From: Bordetella parapertussis
GTDB taxonomy: Bacteria; Pseudomonadota; Gammaproteobacteria; Burkholderiales; SG8-41
Assembly (NCBI GenBank): GCA_945861275.1
Contig: CAMATZ010000023.1
Location: forward strand, 24,955 to 88,954
Length of the DNA stretch: 64,000 bases
Direction: 5' to 3'
Position numbers and translations under genes: made by a program. Under the pieces are notes generated by a model. It saw only the letters and a list, made by a program, of their open reading frames with translations. It made no database searches and was not told where the DNA came from. Numbering within the stretch: the stretch's first letter is position 1; each line of letters begins with the position of its first letter. This document shows positions 16,321 to 25,426 of this stretch, in pieces.

Positions 16321-16842
16321 TTCTGTCCTTTGCGTAAGGCAAACCTCGTGACAGTCGCACACCCCGCGGACGATGGCCGTTCCAGCTTGCCGCAGTTCCT
16401 TAAAGTCTCGCTCGACGCCGATGTTCATGTGTATTTTAAACTGCGCTGCAAGTTCTTTATTCGTGGCAAGAAGCTCGCGCAAACGCACGAATGCACGGAC
16501 AACGAGCAGACTCATATCAACCGCGCGCCCGGACTTGAGCACGCTCGCAAGTTGAAGTGCGCCGTGCTCGGTGAATACGTAAGGCGGGCGGCGAAGGCCC
16601 ATTCGAGCACCCGGATTGGAGGTCACAATTTGTGACCTCCAATGATCGAACTCCTCGGCCGTTAGCTGAAACATGAAATCGGAGGGAAATCGCTCGATAT
16701 TGCGCTTCACTGCCTGGTTAAGCACTTTTGTGAAAACGCCGTAGAGTTCAGCAAGATCAGAATCGAGCATGACGCGGTGGCCACGGATAATGCGGATGCG
16801 GTTTGCAACTGATTGCAGTGGGATAAGCGTTTTCTGTGCCAT
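16321..16842 (-). pseudogene. ORF6N/KilA-N-type phage protein, truncated, in frame with fimV
   Basis: From the ATG at 16842, 174 codons read without a stop into fimV. Residues 1-110 match the ORF6N DNA-binding domain of phage antirepressor-like proteins: VANRIRIIRGHRVMLDSDLA, NIERFPSDFMFQLT and FTEHGALQLASVLKS. Intact members continue with a coiled-coil tail (about 40-60 residues) and a stop. Here the family match ends around residue 135 (ELAAQFK) and the frame runs through about 40 unrelated residues. It is therefore probably a remnant whose 3' end was lost beside fimV. Translation into FimV would give an 812-residue fusion, but fimV has its own ribosome site. Confidence 0.7.
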
Positions 16843-16915
16843 CGCTTCTTATAGCGCGCCCTTACTTCGCTTGCAAGATGTCAAATGGCTGCCTCGGCGA
16901 AAATTCTCCCGAAAC

Positions 16916-18310
16916 TCAGCCACCAAACGCCGCTGCATTCTGCCCCGCAATCCGCCCAAAGATCACGCATTTACCCAGCGACGATCCAGTCATGTAGGCC
17001 ACGCCGTGAAAGCCGCCGGTCATCTCACCTGCCGCAAATAGCCCCGGTATAGCCTCGCCAAACACATCGATCACTCGTGTATCGGTATCCACGGTCACGC
17101 CACAATAGGTTGCAATCAGGCCGCTGGTCGATGGATAAGCGTACCACGGGCCGCGCTTTAATTCGAGGAGTTTGCCGTAGCCCGACGACAGCCCGCTGCG
17201 CCCGAAGTCTTCGTCGCGGCCAGCGCGCACAAAACCGTTGTAACGCGCCACGGTCGCAACCAGCGTTGCGGGATCCAGTCCGACGCGGCAGGCCAGCGTT
17301 TCCAATGTCGGTTCGCTCAGCAAGCGCCCCAGCGCCAGCGCCTCCTTGAATTTGAACAGTGGCGCAGTGTCGCTGGACGTATCCATCACGCTCTGATCGA
17401 AAATCTGGTACGACAGCGCGCCGGGCTGCGTCAACACGGCGTCACCCAGCAGCTTGTAGGATTTCGATTCATCAACATAACGTTGCGCGTGCTTGTTCAC
17501 CAGTATGGCGCCGCGATACACCGAGTGTTTACTCCAGTCGCGCCCCGGCGTCTTGGCCGTGTCCGGATGAAAACCGAAGGTGCCCTTGATATGCACCACA
17601 TCGCGCAAGCCCGCGCCCAGCGCCCACGCCATGCGCACGCCGTCGCCGGTGCAGCCCGCGCCGCAGTAGACCACGCATTGCGCCTGATGCGGCACGAAGA
17701 GATTAACCATTTCCGCGTTGCGCGCGAAGCCGCCGGCGGCCAGCACCACGCCGCGCCGTGCGCGGATGTTCGTCGCGTTACCGTCGATGCGCGCAGCCAC
17801 ACCTTCCACGCGGGCGCCAACGCGATGCAACCGCACAGCGTGCGCGTTAAAAACGATGTTCACGCCTGCCTCGCGCGCGCGGCTCTCCATCAACGCCATG
17901 AATTCCTGCGAGCGCAGCGAGTGTGCGCGGGGTGCTGCGTGGCCCGCGCCCAGTTCGACCGAGAGGAATTTCGTGCCGAGTTGCAACAGCCACTGGTAGG
18001 CCGCCATCTGCTGCGCGACATAGGTGCGCACCAGCGCTTCCACGTTTTGATACTGACCCGCACGGCGCAAATCGTCGTAGAGCAGCGTCTCGTTGTCGCT
18101 GATGCCGGCGGCCTGCTGCATGTCAGTTCCCGAGAACGCCAGCAAGCCGCCCGACAGCACACTGCTGCCACCGCACGCCGGGAGTTTTTCCAGCAGCGTG
18201 ACCTCGGCGCCGGCGTTCGCGGCTTCGATTGCCGCGCACAGCCCGGCGAGCCCGCCGCCGATTACCAGCACATCGGTTGTAGTATCGTAACTATATGTTC
18301 TTATTGGCAT
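16916..18310 (-). CDS. FAD-dependent oxidoreductase (fumarate-reductase-like flavoprotein)
   Basis: This 464-residue protein begins with a dinucleotide fold DVLVIGGGLAGLCAAIEAANAG at about 13-34, followed by the FAD contact GGSSVLSGGLLAFSG. The C-terminal FAD motif is LFAAGEMTGGFHG with GSSLGKCVIFGRIAG. This is the flavoprotein fold of fumarate reductase, 3-ketosteroid dehydrogenase and tricarballylate dehydrogenase (TcuA). There is no haem-c domain and no signal peptide, so it should be cytoplasmic and use another electron acceptor. The first residues (MPIRTYSYDTTT) precede the fold, and the start is not strongly marked. A Bug gene lies 89 bp upstream on the same strand, suggesting uptake of its substrate or product. 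Confidence 0.83.
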   Translation of the reverse strand: MPIRTYSYDTTTDVLVIGGGLAGLCAAIEAANAGAEVTLLEKLPACGGSSVLSGGLLAFSGTDMQQAAGISDNETLLYDDLRRAGQYQNVEALVRTYVAQQMAAYQWLLQLGTKFLSVELGAGHAAPRAHSLRSQEFMALMESRAREAGVNIVFNAHAVRLHRVGARVEGVAARIDGNATNIRARRGVVLAAGGFARNAEMVNLFVPHQAQCVVYCGAGCTGDGVRMAWALGAGLRDVVHIKGTFGFHPDTAKTPGRDWSKHSVYRGAILVNKHAQRYVDESKSYKLLGDAVLTQPGALSYQIFDQSVMDTSSDTAPLFKFKEALALGRLLSEPTLETLACRVGLDPATLVATVARYNGFVRAGRDEDFGRSGLSSGYGKLLELKRGPWYAYPSTSGLIATYCGVTVDTDTRVIDVFGEAIPGLFAAGEMTGGFHGVAYMTGSSLGKCVIFGRIAGQNAAAFGG

Positions 18311-18399
18311 TTTTAGTTATACAGCATCACAAATCGGGTGCCGAACCCGGTCTTCGACATGCATTACAGCAGGTGTTGCCAGTCGCGGGGTGACCACCC

Positions 18400-19374
18400 T
18401 CACTCCGCTTTGATGCCAGCCGTTTTGGCGATCTTCCCGATCCTCGCGATCTCCGCTTTAATGTAATCGGCAAACTGTTCGGGAGAGCCGAACATGATTT
18501 CCGCTCCCTGTGCCGCGGTAGCGGACTTCAGGTCGGACGTGCTCAACGCCTTGATCGTTTCCGCGTTCAGCCGGCTGATGATCATTTGCGGGGTCGCGGC
18601 GGGCGCGAGCAGGCCGAACCACGACAGCATTTCGAAGCCCGGCAGCCCTGCTTCAGACAGCGTCGGGATTTCAGGCAGCAGGCTCGAGCGCCTGGCAGTG
18701 GTCATGCCAAGTGCCTTCAGTCTTCCGCTCCGGATATGCGAATGGAGAGCGCTGACACTGGAAAAATGCATCGACATCTCGCCGCCGAGCACCGCCATGG
18801 TGGCCGGCGGCCCGCCTCTGTACGGCACGTGGACAATATCGATGCCTGCCGTCGACTTGAGCAGCTCGCCGCATAGATGATGCGTGCTGCCGTTGCCTGC
18901 CGAAGCGTAATTCAGTTGTCCGGGTCTCGATTTTGCGAATGCGATGAGCTGTTTCAAGGTCGCCACGGGTAGCGACGGATGCACGGCCAATACGTACGGT
19001 GTGCCCACCATCAGCGTGATCGGCGCAAAATCCTTGATCGGATCGTAGGGGAGCTTCGCATACAGCACCGGGTTGGAACCGTGAGTGGAATTGGTTGCCA
19101 TCAGCAGCGTATAGCCGTCCGGCGCAGCGCGAGCCACAATCTCGGCGCCGATGGCGCCCCCGGCGCCCGGGCGCGGGTCGCTGATCACGGCTTGACCAAG
19201 GCTTTCGCCGAGCTTTTGTCCGAGCAGGCGGGCGAAAAGATCGGATTGCGCTCCCGGTGCCTGAGCGACTACGATGCGCACCGCTTTGGTTGGGTAGCTC
19301 TGGGCGAGAGCTGATTCAGCGCGCGATCCTGCCAGCGCTGCGATACAGACAATGACTGCGGCCTGCGTTTTCAT
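18400..19374 (-). CDS. Bug/TctC-family periplasmic solute-binding protein (copy 3)
   Basis: This 324-residue receptor has a signal peptide ending near SALAQ (about residue 25), then SYPTKAVRIVVAQAPGAQSD. That loop replaces the usual PPGG with APGAQ, pointing to a different ligand carboxylate contact. The middle motif DIVHVPYRGGPPA is present. The GGGGAGGAAG immediately upstream makes the ATG at 19374 secure. It is transcribed towards the FAD oxidoreductase and is separated from the next Bug gene by 69 bp, so the three genes may form one unit. Confidence 0.9.
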   Translation of the reverse strand: MKTQAAVIVCIAALAGSRAESALAQSYPTKAVRIVVAQAPGAQSDLFARLLGQKLGESLGQAVISDPRPGAGGAIGAEIVARAAPDGYTLLMATNSTHGSNPVLYAKLPYDPIKDFAPITLMVGTPYVLAVHPSLPVATLKQLIAFAKSRPGQLNYASAGNGSTHHLCGELLKSTAGIDIVHVPYRGGPPATMAVLGGEMSMHFSSVSALHSHIRSGRLKALGMTTARRSSLLPEIPTLSEAGLPGFEMLSWFGLLAPAATPQMIISRLNAETIKALSTSDLKSATAAQGAEIMFGSPEQFADYIKAEIARIGKIAKTAGIKAE

Positions 19375-19443
19375 CGCTTCCTCCCCGATTTACCCCTACG
19401 TGCTTGAAGTTCCCCGTAGGAGCCCGCGAGTGTCCCGAGCAAA

Positions 19444-20421
19444 TCAGTCCGCCTTGATACCGGCCGCCTTTATAACCGCTCCCCACTTTTCGGTCTCGCG
19501 GCGTATGTGTTCGGCGAATTGCTCCGGTGTACTGGCGGTAATCGTGCTGCCGGCGGGAATGACTATTTCTGCAAACACCGGAGATTTCAGGGCTTTGTTG
19601 AGCTCGGCATTCATGCGCAGAATAATTTCCCGCGGTGTGCGCGCCGGAAACATATAACCGCTCGAGGGCGCCATCTCGTACCCGGGAAAACCCGCCTCGG
19701 CGACCGTCGGAATGTCGGGCGCGGCCGGAATGCGCTTCAGCCCGGTAACGCCGATCGCGCGCAGGCGCCCCCCCAGCACGTGCGGCAGCATCGACGCCGC
19801 GTTATCGCAGACGATTTGAATCTGTCCTCCAATCGTGTCGGTAATGGCCTGCTGTATCGCCTTGTAATAGATCTGAGTGATCTGCGTCCCGGTCATGCTC
19901 TTGAGCAACTCGACGGAGAGTTGCTGGCTTGCGCCTCCTCCGGGACCGCCGTAGGAGAGCTTGGCTGGTTGTGCACGCGCGAGTTCGACCAGCTCACGCA
20001 CCGATCGCACAGGCAGCGAGAGTGTGACCGTCAGGATATTGGTGCCGGAAACGCCTCGAGTCACGGGCTGGAAATCCTTAGCCGAGTCATAGGGGAGCCG
20101 CGAGAAGGCCAGCGCGTTTGTGATGAAGGTGAATGCGGAGTAGCCCAGCGTGTAGCCGTCGGGCGCCGCCTTCGCGATCACGTCGTATCCGAGGATGCCG
20201 CTCGCCCCGCCGCGATTGTCGACCACCACCTGCTGCCCCATCTGTTTGCTGAGCGCGTTTGCAATGATGCGCGCCTGGATGTCGGGCGTGCCGCCCGCCG
20301 CTGACGGCACCACCAGGCGAATCGGCTTGTTTGGATAGGCCTGGCCAAACGCGGTGGATGCCGCAAGCGACAGGATTGCGGGAACGGCGAACAATGGTTT
20401 CAATGAATATTCCCCTGGCAT
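19444..20421 (-). CDS. Bug/TctC-family periplasmic solute-binding protein (copy 4)
   Basis: This 325-residue protein is read from the ATG at 20421, which gives a proper signal peptide (LFAVPAILSLAASTAFGQ) followed by AYPNKPIRLVVPSAAGGTPD. The frame stays open about 120 codons further upstream, but that part is the antisense of the CoA-transferase gene and has no family similarity. The middle segment ITQIYYKAIQQAITDTIGG departs from the common VPYKGG. It lies 50 bp after the double CoA-transferase gene on the same strand and is a likely partner in uptake of an acid that is then activated to a CoA thioester. Confidence 0.87.
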   Translation of the reverse strand: MPGEYSLKPLFAVPAILSLAASTAFGQAYPNKPIRLVVPSAAGGTPDIQARIIANALSKQMGQQVVVDNRGGASGILGYDVIAKAAPDGYTLGYSAFTFITNALAFSRLPYDSAKDFQPVTRGVSGTNILTVTLSLPVRSVRELVELARAQPAKLSYGGPGGGASQQLSVELLKSMTGTQITQIYYKAIQQAITDTIGGQIQIVCDNAASMLPHVLGGRLRAIGVTGLKRIPAAPDIPTVAEAGFPGYEMAPSSGYMFPARTPREIILRMNAELNKALKSPVFAEIVIPAGSTITASTPEQFAEHIRRETEKWGAVIKAAGIKAD

Positions 20422-20471
20422 ACGCGTCCGACCGGCGGGCCGGGCAAGCAACTGTACGTTTCCCGCCGAGT

Positions 20472-22700
20472 TTAACACCCCGCCTTCACACCATCCACGG
20501 CGATGACGCCTGCGCGGATCAAGCGCTCCAGTTCGCCGCCGAGGCCGATTTCCGCAAGCACACTGGCGGCATCCGATCCGGGCTTGGCCGCCGGCCGTCC
20601 GACTGTCATCGGCGTACGCGACAGCTTTACCCCAGGCGCCGTGGTGGTAATGGGCCCGAAGCCTTCGTGATCGCGGGTGATGGCCAAGCCGCGCGCCTGC
20701 ACCAGCGGATCGGTCATCAGCTCGACCAGGCTGGCCACGACACGGTGGGCGCCGATGCCGGCCTTGTTCAGCACATCCACCCACGCCGCTACACTGCGGC
20801 TACGCATACGCGCTTCCAGTTCGCGCTCAAGGTCCGCGCCACTGCGCCCGGCGAGGTCAGCCAATTCCGCGCAGTGTGCCAGCTCTCCCGCCCGAGCCGC
20901 GAGGAACAGCCAGCCGTCACTGGCCTGATAAAGGCGGTTAAGCGGCCCACTGCCCGTTGCTTCCTGCCCGTGCGGTTCGTCCCACTTTTTACCTGCGTAA
21001 TCCTGCAGCAGCGCCGACTGCAGCATGGTAGCGGTGTAGGCCAGCGCGCTGTCCACAAACTGTCCTTCTCCGGTGCGGCGCCGGTGCAACAGAGCCAGCG
21101 CCACGCCATAACACGCCATCAGGCCGGTGCCGTAATCGTTGGCGGCGAAAGGCGCGGTGGCCGGCTTGGCCGAGCCGTAGCGCACCTGCATGCCCGACAC
21201 CGCCTGGCCAATCTGCTCATGGCCGGGACGGCTCGCGTAAGGACCAATGTGACCAAAGGTATTCATGGAACCGTAAACGATGTCCGAGCGGCGCGCACGC
21301 ACCCGTTGGTAATCGATGCCGAGTTTCTCGGCAACGCCGCCGCGGAAATTCTGCAGTACCACGTCCGCCTGATCCACCAACTTCCAGAAAATCTCCAGCC
21401 CCTCCTTGGTCTTGAGGTCGATGAGCACGCTGCGCTTGGCACGGTTGATGTCGTTATGCCGCAGCACGGTGCCTTTGTGCGGGCTGTCGATCTTGATCAC
21501 ATCCGCGCCGAACTCGGCCAGGGTGCGGGCACAGGTCGGCCCCGCGAGCACGATGCACAAGTCCACCACCTTTACGCCCTGCAGCGCCGAGCGCAGCATT
21601 TCGCCGCCCGCCGCTGCATCGATCGGTTTGCGCGCGGTCAGTTCGTTCAGTATCTCCACTCGATGCGCATCCGTCTTCGGGCGCGGCGTGCGCACCGAGC
21701 CCGGCATCGCCGAGAGGCGCACGTTGATGGCGGGGCCACGAAAGCGGCCCAGTTCCGGATCATCGTAGTCAGCGACAATCTTTGATTCCAGCGCCTGCGG
21801 GTGCTGCAGCCATTCAGCGCTGGAATGGCAGATCACACCTTCGGAACCGATCTCCGCAATTAAGTCCTCCCATTCTTTGGCCGTGCGGGTGCGCATCACC
21901 TCGTCGAACTTCTGCGCCAGTTCATGCGGCGGCAGATTGGCATCGCGCCATTGGTCCATGCCGATGCCCTTGATGAAAGCGTCGAACTTCTTGTTGTTCG
22001 CCACGTACATCAACCAGCGCCCATCCTTGCAGGGCAATTGCCGGCTCCAGTTGAATGCGGGTTCGGCCTCGGGTTTGCCGTTGACCAGCAGGCCACGCGC
22101 ACCGACCACAGTGAAGGTCGCATCGAACAGCGGAATTTCCACGCGCTGACCGAAGCCGCAACGCGCCCGCGCATTCAACGCCATGGCGACGCTGACCGCG
22201 CACAGAAAGGCCGCGTAGGCCGACCCATAGGGAACGACGGTATACACCGGCCGGCCTTGCGTCGCACGACTGGCACGATAGGCGCCGGTAGCCGCACCCA
22301 CCACGCCCTCCCATGCGCGGACCTGGGCACGCGGATCGTCCGCGCCGAAACCCGGCAGCGAGCAGTAGATGAGCCGCGGGTTCACCGCCGCTGCGGTCAT
22401 GGCCGCTGCCCCCAATCCGAGGCGCTCCATCACGCCGGGACGGAAGTTCTCGATCACCACGTCGGCGCCTGCGATCAGTTGCCGCGCCGTCTCCCGCTCT
22501 GCGTCCTGTTTCAGATTGAGGACTATGCTGCGCTTGTTGCGGTTCCAGGTGGCATTGGCGGGCGTATTCCAGCGCGGCCCGCCCGGCGGATCGATGCGTA
22601 TGACGTCCGCACCCTGGTCGCCCAGCAGCATGGCCGCCATAGGGCCGGCGATGTACTGACCGAAATCGATGACGCGTATACCTTGCAGAACGCCTGTCAT
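20472..22700 (-). CDS. Fused double CoA-transferase (CaiB/BaiF, family III)
   Basis: This 742-residue protein contains two complete family III CoA-transferase units in tandem, about 1-375 and 380-742. Each begins with the same fold start (GIRVIDFGQYIAGPMAAMLLG; GVKVVDLCIVLAGPTCARTL) and has its own DVIRID or DVIKID strand and VLNLKQD or LIDLKTKEG segment. Single-unit enzymes of this family are about 400 residues and interlock as dimers; here the dimer appears to be made from one chain. The ATG at 22700 has GGAGGAAG eight bases before it, and the 20 upstream codons are rejected. Downstream is a Bug gene. The acceptor acid is unknown. Confidence 0.88.
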   Translation of the reverse strand: MTGVLQGIRVIDFGQYIAGPMAAMLLGDQGADVIRIDPPGGPRWNTPANATWNRNKRSIVLNLKQDAERETARQLIAGADVVIENFRPGVMERLGLGAAAMTAAAVNPRLIYCSLPGFGADDPRAQVRAWEGVVGAATGAYRASRATQGRPVYTVVPYGSAYAAFLCAVSVAMALNARARCGFGQRVEIPLFDATFTVVGARGLLVNGKPEAEPAFNWSRQLPCKDGRWLMYVANNKKFDAFIKGIGMDQWRDANLPPHELAQKFDEVMRTRTAKEWEDLIAEIGSEGVICHSSAEWLQHPQALESKIVADYDDPELGRFRGPAINVRLSAMPGSVRTPRPKTDAHRVEILNELTARKPIDAAAGGEMLRSALQGVKVVDLCIVLAGPTCARTLAEFGADVIKIDSPHKGTVLRHNDINRAKRSVLIDLKTKEGLEIFWKLVDQADVVLQNFRGGVAEKLGIDYQRVRARRSDIVYGSMNTFGHIGPYASRPGHEQIGQAVSGMQVRYGSAKPATAPFAANDYGTGLMACYGVALALLHRRRTGEGQFVDSALAYTATMLQSALLQDYAGKKWDEPHGQEATGSGPLNRLYQASDGWLFLAARAGELAHCAELADLAGRSGADLERELEARMRSRSVAAWVDVLNKAGIGAHRVVASLVELMTDPLVQARGLAITRDHEGFGPITTTAPGVKLSRTPMTVGRPAAKPGSDAASVLAEIGLGGELERLIRAGVIAVDGVKAGC

Positions 22701-22857
22701 GTTTCTTCCTCCGTGTGAGACCCCTAAACTAGCGCAAAGCGCTGCCACGGACAACAACAATCAACTGCCGCTCTGATCCGCGAACAGCTTGACTCGGCCG
22801 CTGCGCCGGAGCAATCTGTCGTCCGCGCAACAACACACTGGGCAAGGAGAAACCGCT

Positions 22858-23622
22858 ATGCCGTTCTACGAAAAAGGCGACGTCCGTATCCACTACGAAG
22901 ACCACGGCGGGGCCGGCTTTCCGTTGTTACTCATCGCCGGCGGAGGTTTGAACTCGAAAATCTCTTACTTCAGCGATGGCGCGCCGTTCAACCCGATCGA
23001 GGAGTTCAAGAATGAGTACCGCTGCATCGCCATGGACTTGCGCAACGCCAACGGCGGGCAGTCCTCCGGTCCGCTTGAAATCGACCGCCCCTGGGATGCG
23101 CACACCGATGACCAGCTCGGTCTGATGGATCATCTGGGTATCAAGCAGTTCATGGTGATGGGCTTTTGTATCGGTGGCCCCTTCATCTGGAACCTGTTGC
23201 AGCGGGCCCCTACGCGTATCGTCGCTGGCGTGCTGGCGCAGCCCAGCGGGTCCCGCCCTGAGAAGCGCGACCTTTTTTACGACAACAACATGAAAGGCTG
23301 GGGCCCACCGCTGTGCGCCCGCCGCCCTGACATCACGATGGCGACAGTCGACAAATTCCTCACCAGGATGTACCGCACCAACCCCGACTTCGTATTCACC
23401 GTGACGCGCGATTTTGTGCGCGCCTGCCAGACGCCCATCCTGGTCCTGCCGGATGACGTGCCGTCGCACCCGTACGCCGTGGCCATGGAGTCGGTAATGC
23501 TCTCGCCGAAGTCCGAAGTGAGCCTCTTCCCGTGGAAGGAGCCGAAGGAACTCATCCCCCCGGTGGTGCGCCAGGTACGCTCCTTTATGCGGGCGCATCG
23601 GCCTGTGACAGCCGCCGGCTAA
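22858..23622 (+). CDS. Alpha/beta hydrolase with a Cys nucleophile
   Basis: This 254-residue protein is an alpha/beta-hydrolase with strand order and a GGG oxyanion loop (LLLIAGGGLNSK). The nucleophile elbow reads GFCIGG, so Cys104 replaces the usual Ser, as in dienelactone hydrolase. The acid site may be in LVLPDDVPSHP. No His is found in the place of the catalytic His, where FPWKEPKELIPPV is seen instead. The enzyme may act on a thioester or lactone, or be inactive. AAGGAGA seven bases before the ATG at 22858 fixes the start. It is divergent from the CoA-transferase and precedes a GMC oxidoreductase on the same strand. Confidence 0.8.
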   Translation: MPFYEKGDVRIHYEDHGGAGFPLLLIAGGGLNSKISYFSDGAPFNPIEEFKNEYRCIAMDLRNANGGQSSGPLEIDRPWDAHTDDQLGLMDHLGIKQFMVMGFCIGGPFIWNLLQRAPTRIVAGVLAQPSGSRPEKRDLFYDNNMKGWGPPLCARRPDITMATVDKFLTRMYRTNPDFVFTVTRDFVRACQTPILVLPDDVPSHPYAVAMESVMLSPKSEVSLFPWKEPKELIPPVVRQVRSFMRAHRPVTAAG

Positions 23623-23730
23623 GACGAGGGCCATACTACGTGCACCGGTGCACCGGCGCGCAGGCGTAAGCGTGCAGACTGCACGGGTTAGGCCGGCCAA
23701 CCAACAGCAGCTTTGCCTGCGGGCTACTCC

Positions 23731-25341
23731 ATGACACCTACTACCTATGACTACATCATTGTCGGCGCCGGTTCCGCCGGCTGCGTGCTGGCCAACCGCC
23801 TGACCGCATCCGGCAAACATCGCGTGCTACTGCTGGAAGCCGGCGGCCGCGATAGCAATCCGTGGATCCATATTCCCCTGGGCTTCGGCAAGACCATGTT
23901 CGACAACAAGGTCAACTGGATGTTCGAGACCGATGCCGAACCGGGCATGCAGGGCCGGCGCATCAAGGTGCCGCGCGGGCGCGTGCTCGGCGGATCGAGT
24001 TCGATCAACGGACTGATCTACATTCGCGGCCAGCGTGAAGATTTCGATGATTGGAAAAATCTCGGCAATCCCGGCTGGGGCTATGATGACGTCCTGCCCT
24101 ACTTCAAGAAGTCGGAGGACCAGGAACGCGGTGCGGATGCCTGGCACGGCACTGGCGGGCCGCTGGCGGTGTCCGATGTCAAGGACACCCACCCGCTGGC
24201 CGAAGCCTTCATCGCTGCAGGGATCGATGCCGGCATCCCGCGCAATGACGATTTCAACGGCGCCAAGCAGGAAGGTGTGGGCTACTTTCAGGGCACCGCG
24301 CGAAACGGCCTGCGTTGCAGCGCGGCGGTAGGCTATCTGCGCCCGGCAATGAAGCGCGCCAATCTCGAAGTGGTGACGCATGCGCTGGCTTCGCGCGTGC
24401 TGACCGAAGGCACGCGCGCGACCGGCGTTGCGTATCGTGTGGATGGCGTGGACGGCGCGGAACGGCAGGCGTTTGCGGCGCGCGAAGTGCTGCTGTGTGC
24501 CGGCGCCATTCAGTCGCCGCAACTGCTGCAACTCTCGGGCATAGGGCCGGGGGCATTGCTGCAACGCCATGGCATCGCGGTGGTGAAGGACGCGCCCGGC
24601 GTGGGCCGCAATCTGCACGACCATCTGCAGACGCGCGTGGTGTGGACCTGCAACGAGCCGATCACGGTGAACGACATCATGTTGAGCCCCTGGCGCAAAA
24701 TGATGATGGGCATGCGCTTTGCGCTTACGCGCAAAGGGCCGCTTGGCTGGTATGCAGGTCTGGCCGGCGGGTTCGCGCGCACCCGGCCCGAACTCGAGCG
24801 GCCCGATGTGCAGTTCCATTTCTTCCCCTACAGCGCTGAACGCACCGATCCCAGCCTGCACCCTTTTTCGGGTTTCTCGATGTCGGTGTGCAAGCTGCGG
24901 CCGGAGTCGCGCGGCGTGCTGGAAATCCGCTCGAACGATGCCGCGACGGCGCCATCGATCCGGCCCAATTTCCTCGAGCGCGAGGCCGATGTGGCCACCA
25001 TGCTCGACGGACTAAAACTCATACGCCGCATCGGCGAGGCGCCGGCGCTTAAGCGCTGGATATCAGCCGAACGCGATCCGGGACCTTCGTTCGTAAGCGA
25101 CACGCAACTGGTCGATTACGTGCGCGCCAAAGGCTTCACCGTCTACCATCCGGTCGGGACCTGCAAGATGGGCAGCGATGCGCAAGCGGTGGTCGATCAC
25201 GAACTGCGCGTGCACGGTATGTCTGGGCTGCGCGTGATCGATGCATCGGTGATGCCGGTGGTCACCTCGGGCAACACCAACGCCGCGACCATCATGATTG
25301 CGGAGAAAGCCGCGGATGCATTGCTGCAGGTGGCGCACTGA
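23731..25341 (+). CDS. GMC-family FAD oxidoreductase (choline-dehydrogenase-like)
   Basis: This 536-residue flavoenzyme has the GMC pattern. The nucleotide fold DYIIVGAGSAGCVLANRL is near residues 6-23, signature 1 is GRVLGGSSSINGLIYIRGQ, signature 2 is GAIQSPQLLQLSGIGP, and the end is HPVGTCKMG with GNTNAATIMIAEKAAD carrying the catalytic His and Asn. It would oxidise an alcohol to an aldehyde or acid. No signal peptide is visible. The in-frame TTG at 23713 is not preferred because the fold starts right after the ATG at 23731, although no clear ribosome site precedes either. A Bug gene follows 85 bp downstream. Confidence 0.9.
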   Translation: MTPTTYDYIIVGAGSAGCVLANRLTASGKHRVLLLEAGGRDSNPWIHIPLGFGKTMFDNKVNWMFETDAEPGMQGRRIKVPRGRVLGGSSSINGLIYIRGQREDFDDWKNLGNPGWGYDDVLPYFKKSEDQERGADAWHGTGGPLAVSDVKDTHPLAEAFIAAGIDAGIPRNDDFNGAKQEGVGYFQGTARNGLRCSAAVGYLRPAMKRANLEVVTHALASRVLTEGTRATGVAYRVDGVDGAERQAFAAREVLLCAGAIQSPQLLQLSGIGPGALLQRHGIAVVKDAPGVGRNLHDHLQTRVVWTCNEPITVNDIMLSPWRKMMMGMRFALTRKGPLGWYAGLAGGFARTRPELERPDVQFHFFPYSAERTDPSLHPFSGFSMSVCKLRPESRGVLEIRSNDAATAPSIRPNFLEREADVATMLDGLKLIRRIGEAPALKRWISAERDPGPSFVSDTQLVDYVRAKGFTVYHPVGTCKMGSDAQAVVDHELRVHGMSGLRVIDASVMPVVTSGNTNAATIMIAEKAADALLQVAH

Positions 25342-25426
25342 TGCGGCACCATTGATTCGGTTAGTGAATTACATGCCGTCAGGGTTGCGAAGGTGTCGGC
25401 AACGCACATCGACCAGGAGGTTCATC

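Noticed and set aside
16321..16450. CDCH in the ORF6N tail as a haem site
   Set aside because: The motif is CxCH, not CxxCH, and lies in a degraded cytoplasmic segment.
20331..21785. Long plus-strand open frame of 484 codons
   Set aside because: It lies antisense to the CoA-transferase and Bug genes, has no domain or ribosome site, and is a by-product of GC-rich codon use.
23827..24861. Minus-strand open frame of 344 codons
   Set aside because: It is antisense to the clearly recognisable GMC oxidoreductase.
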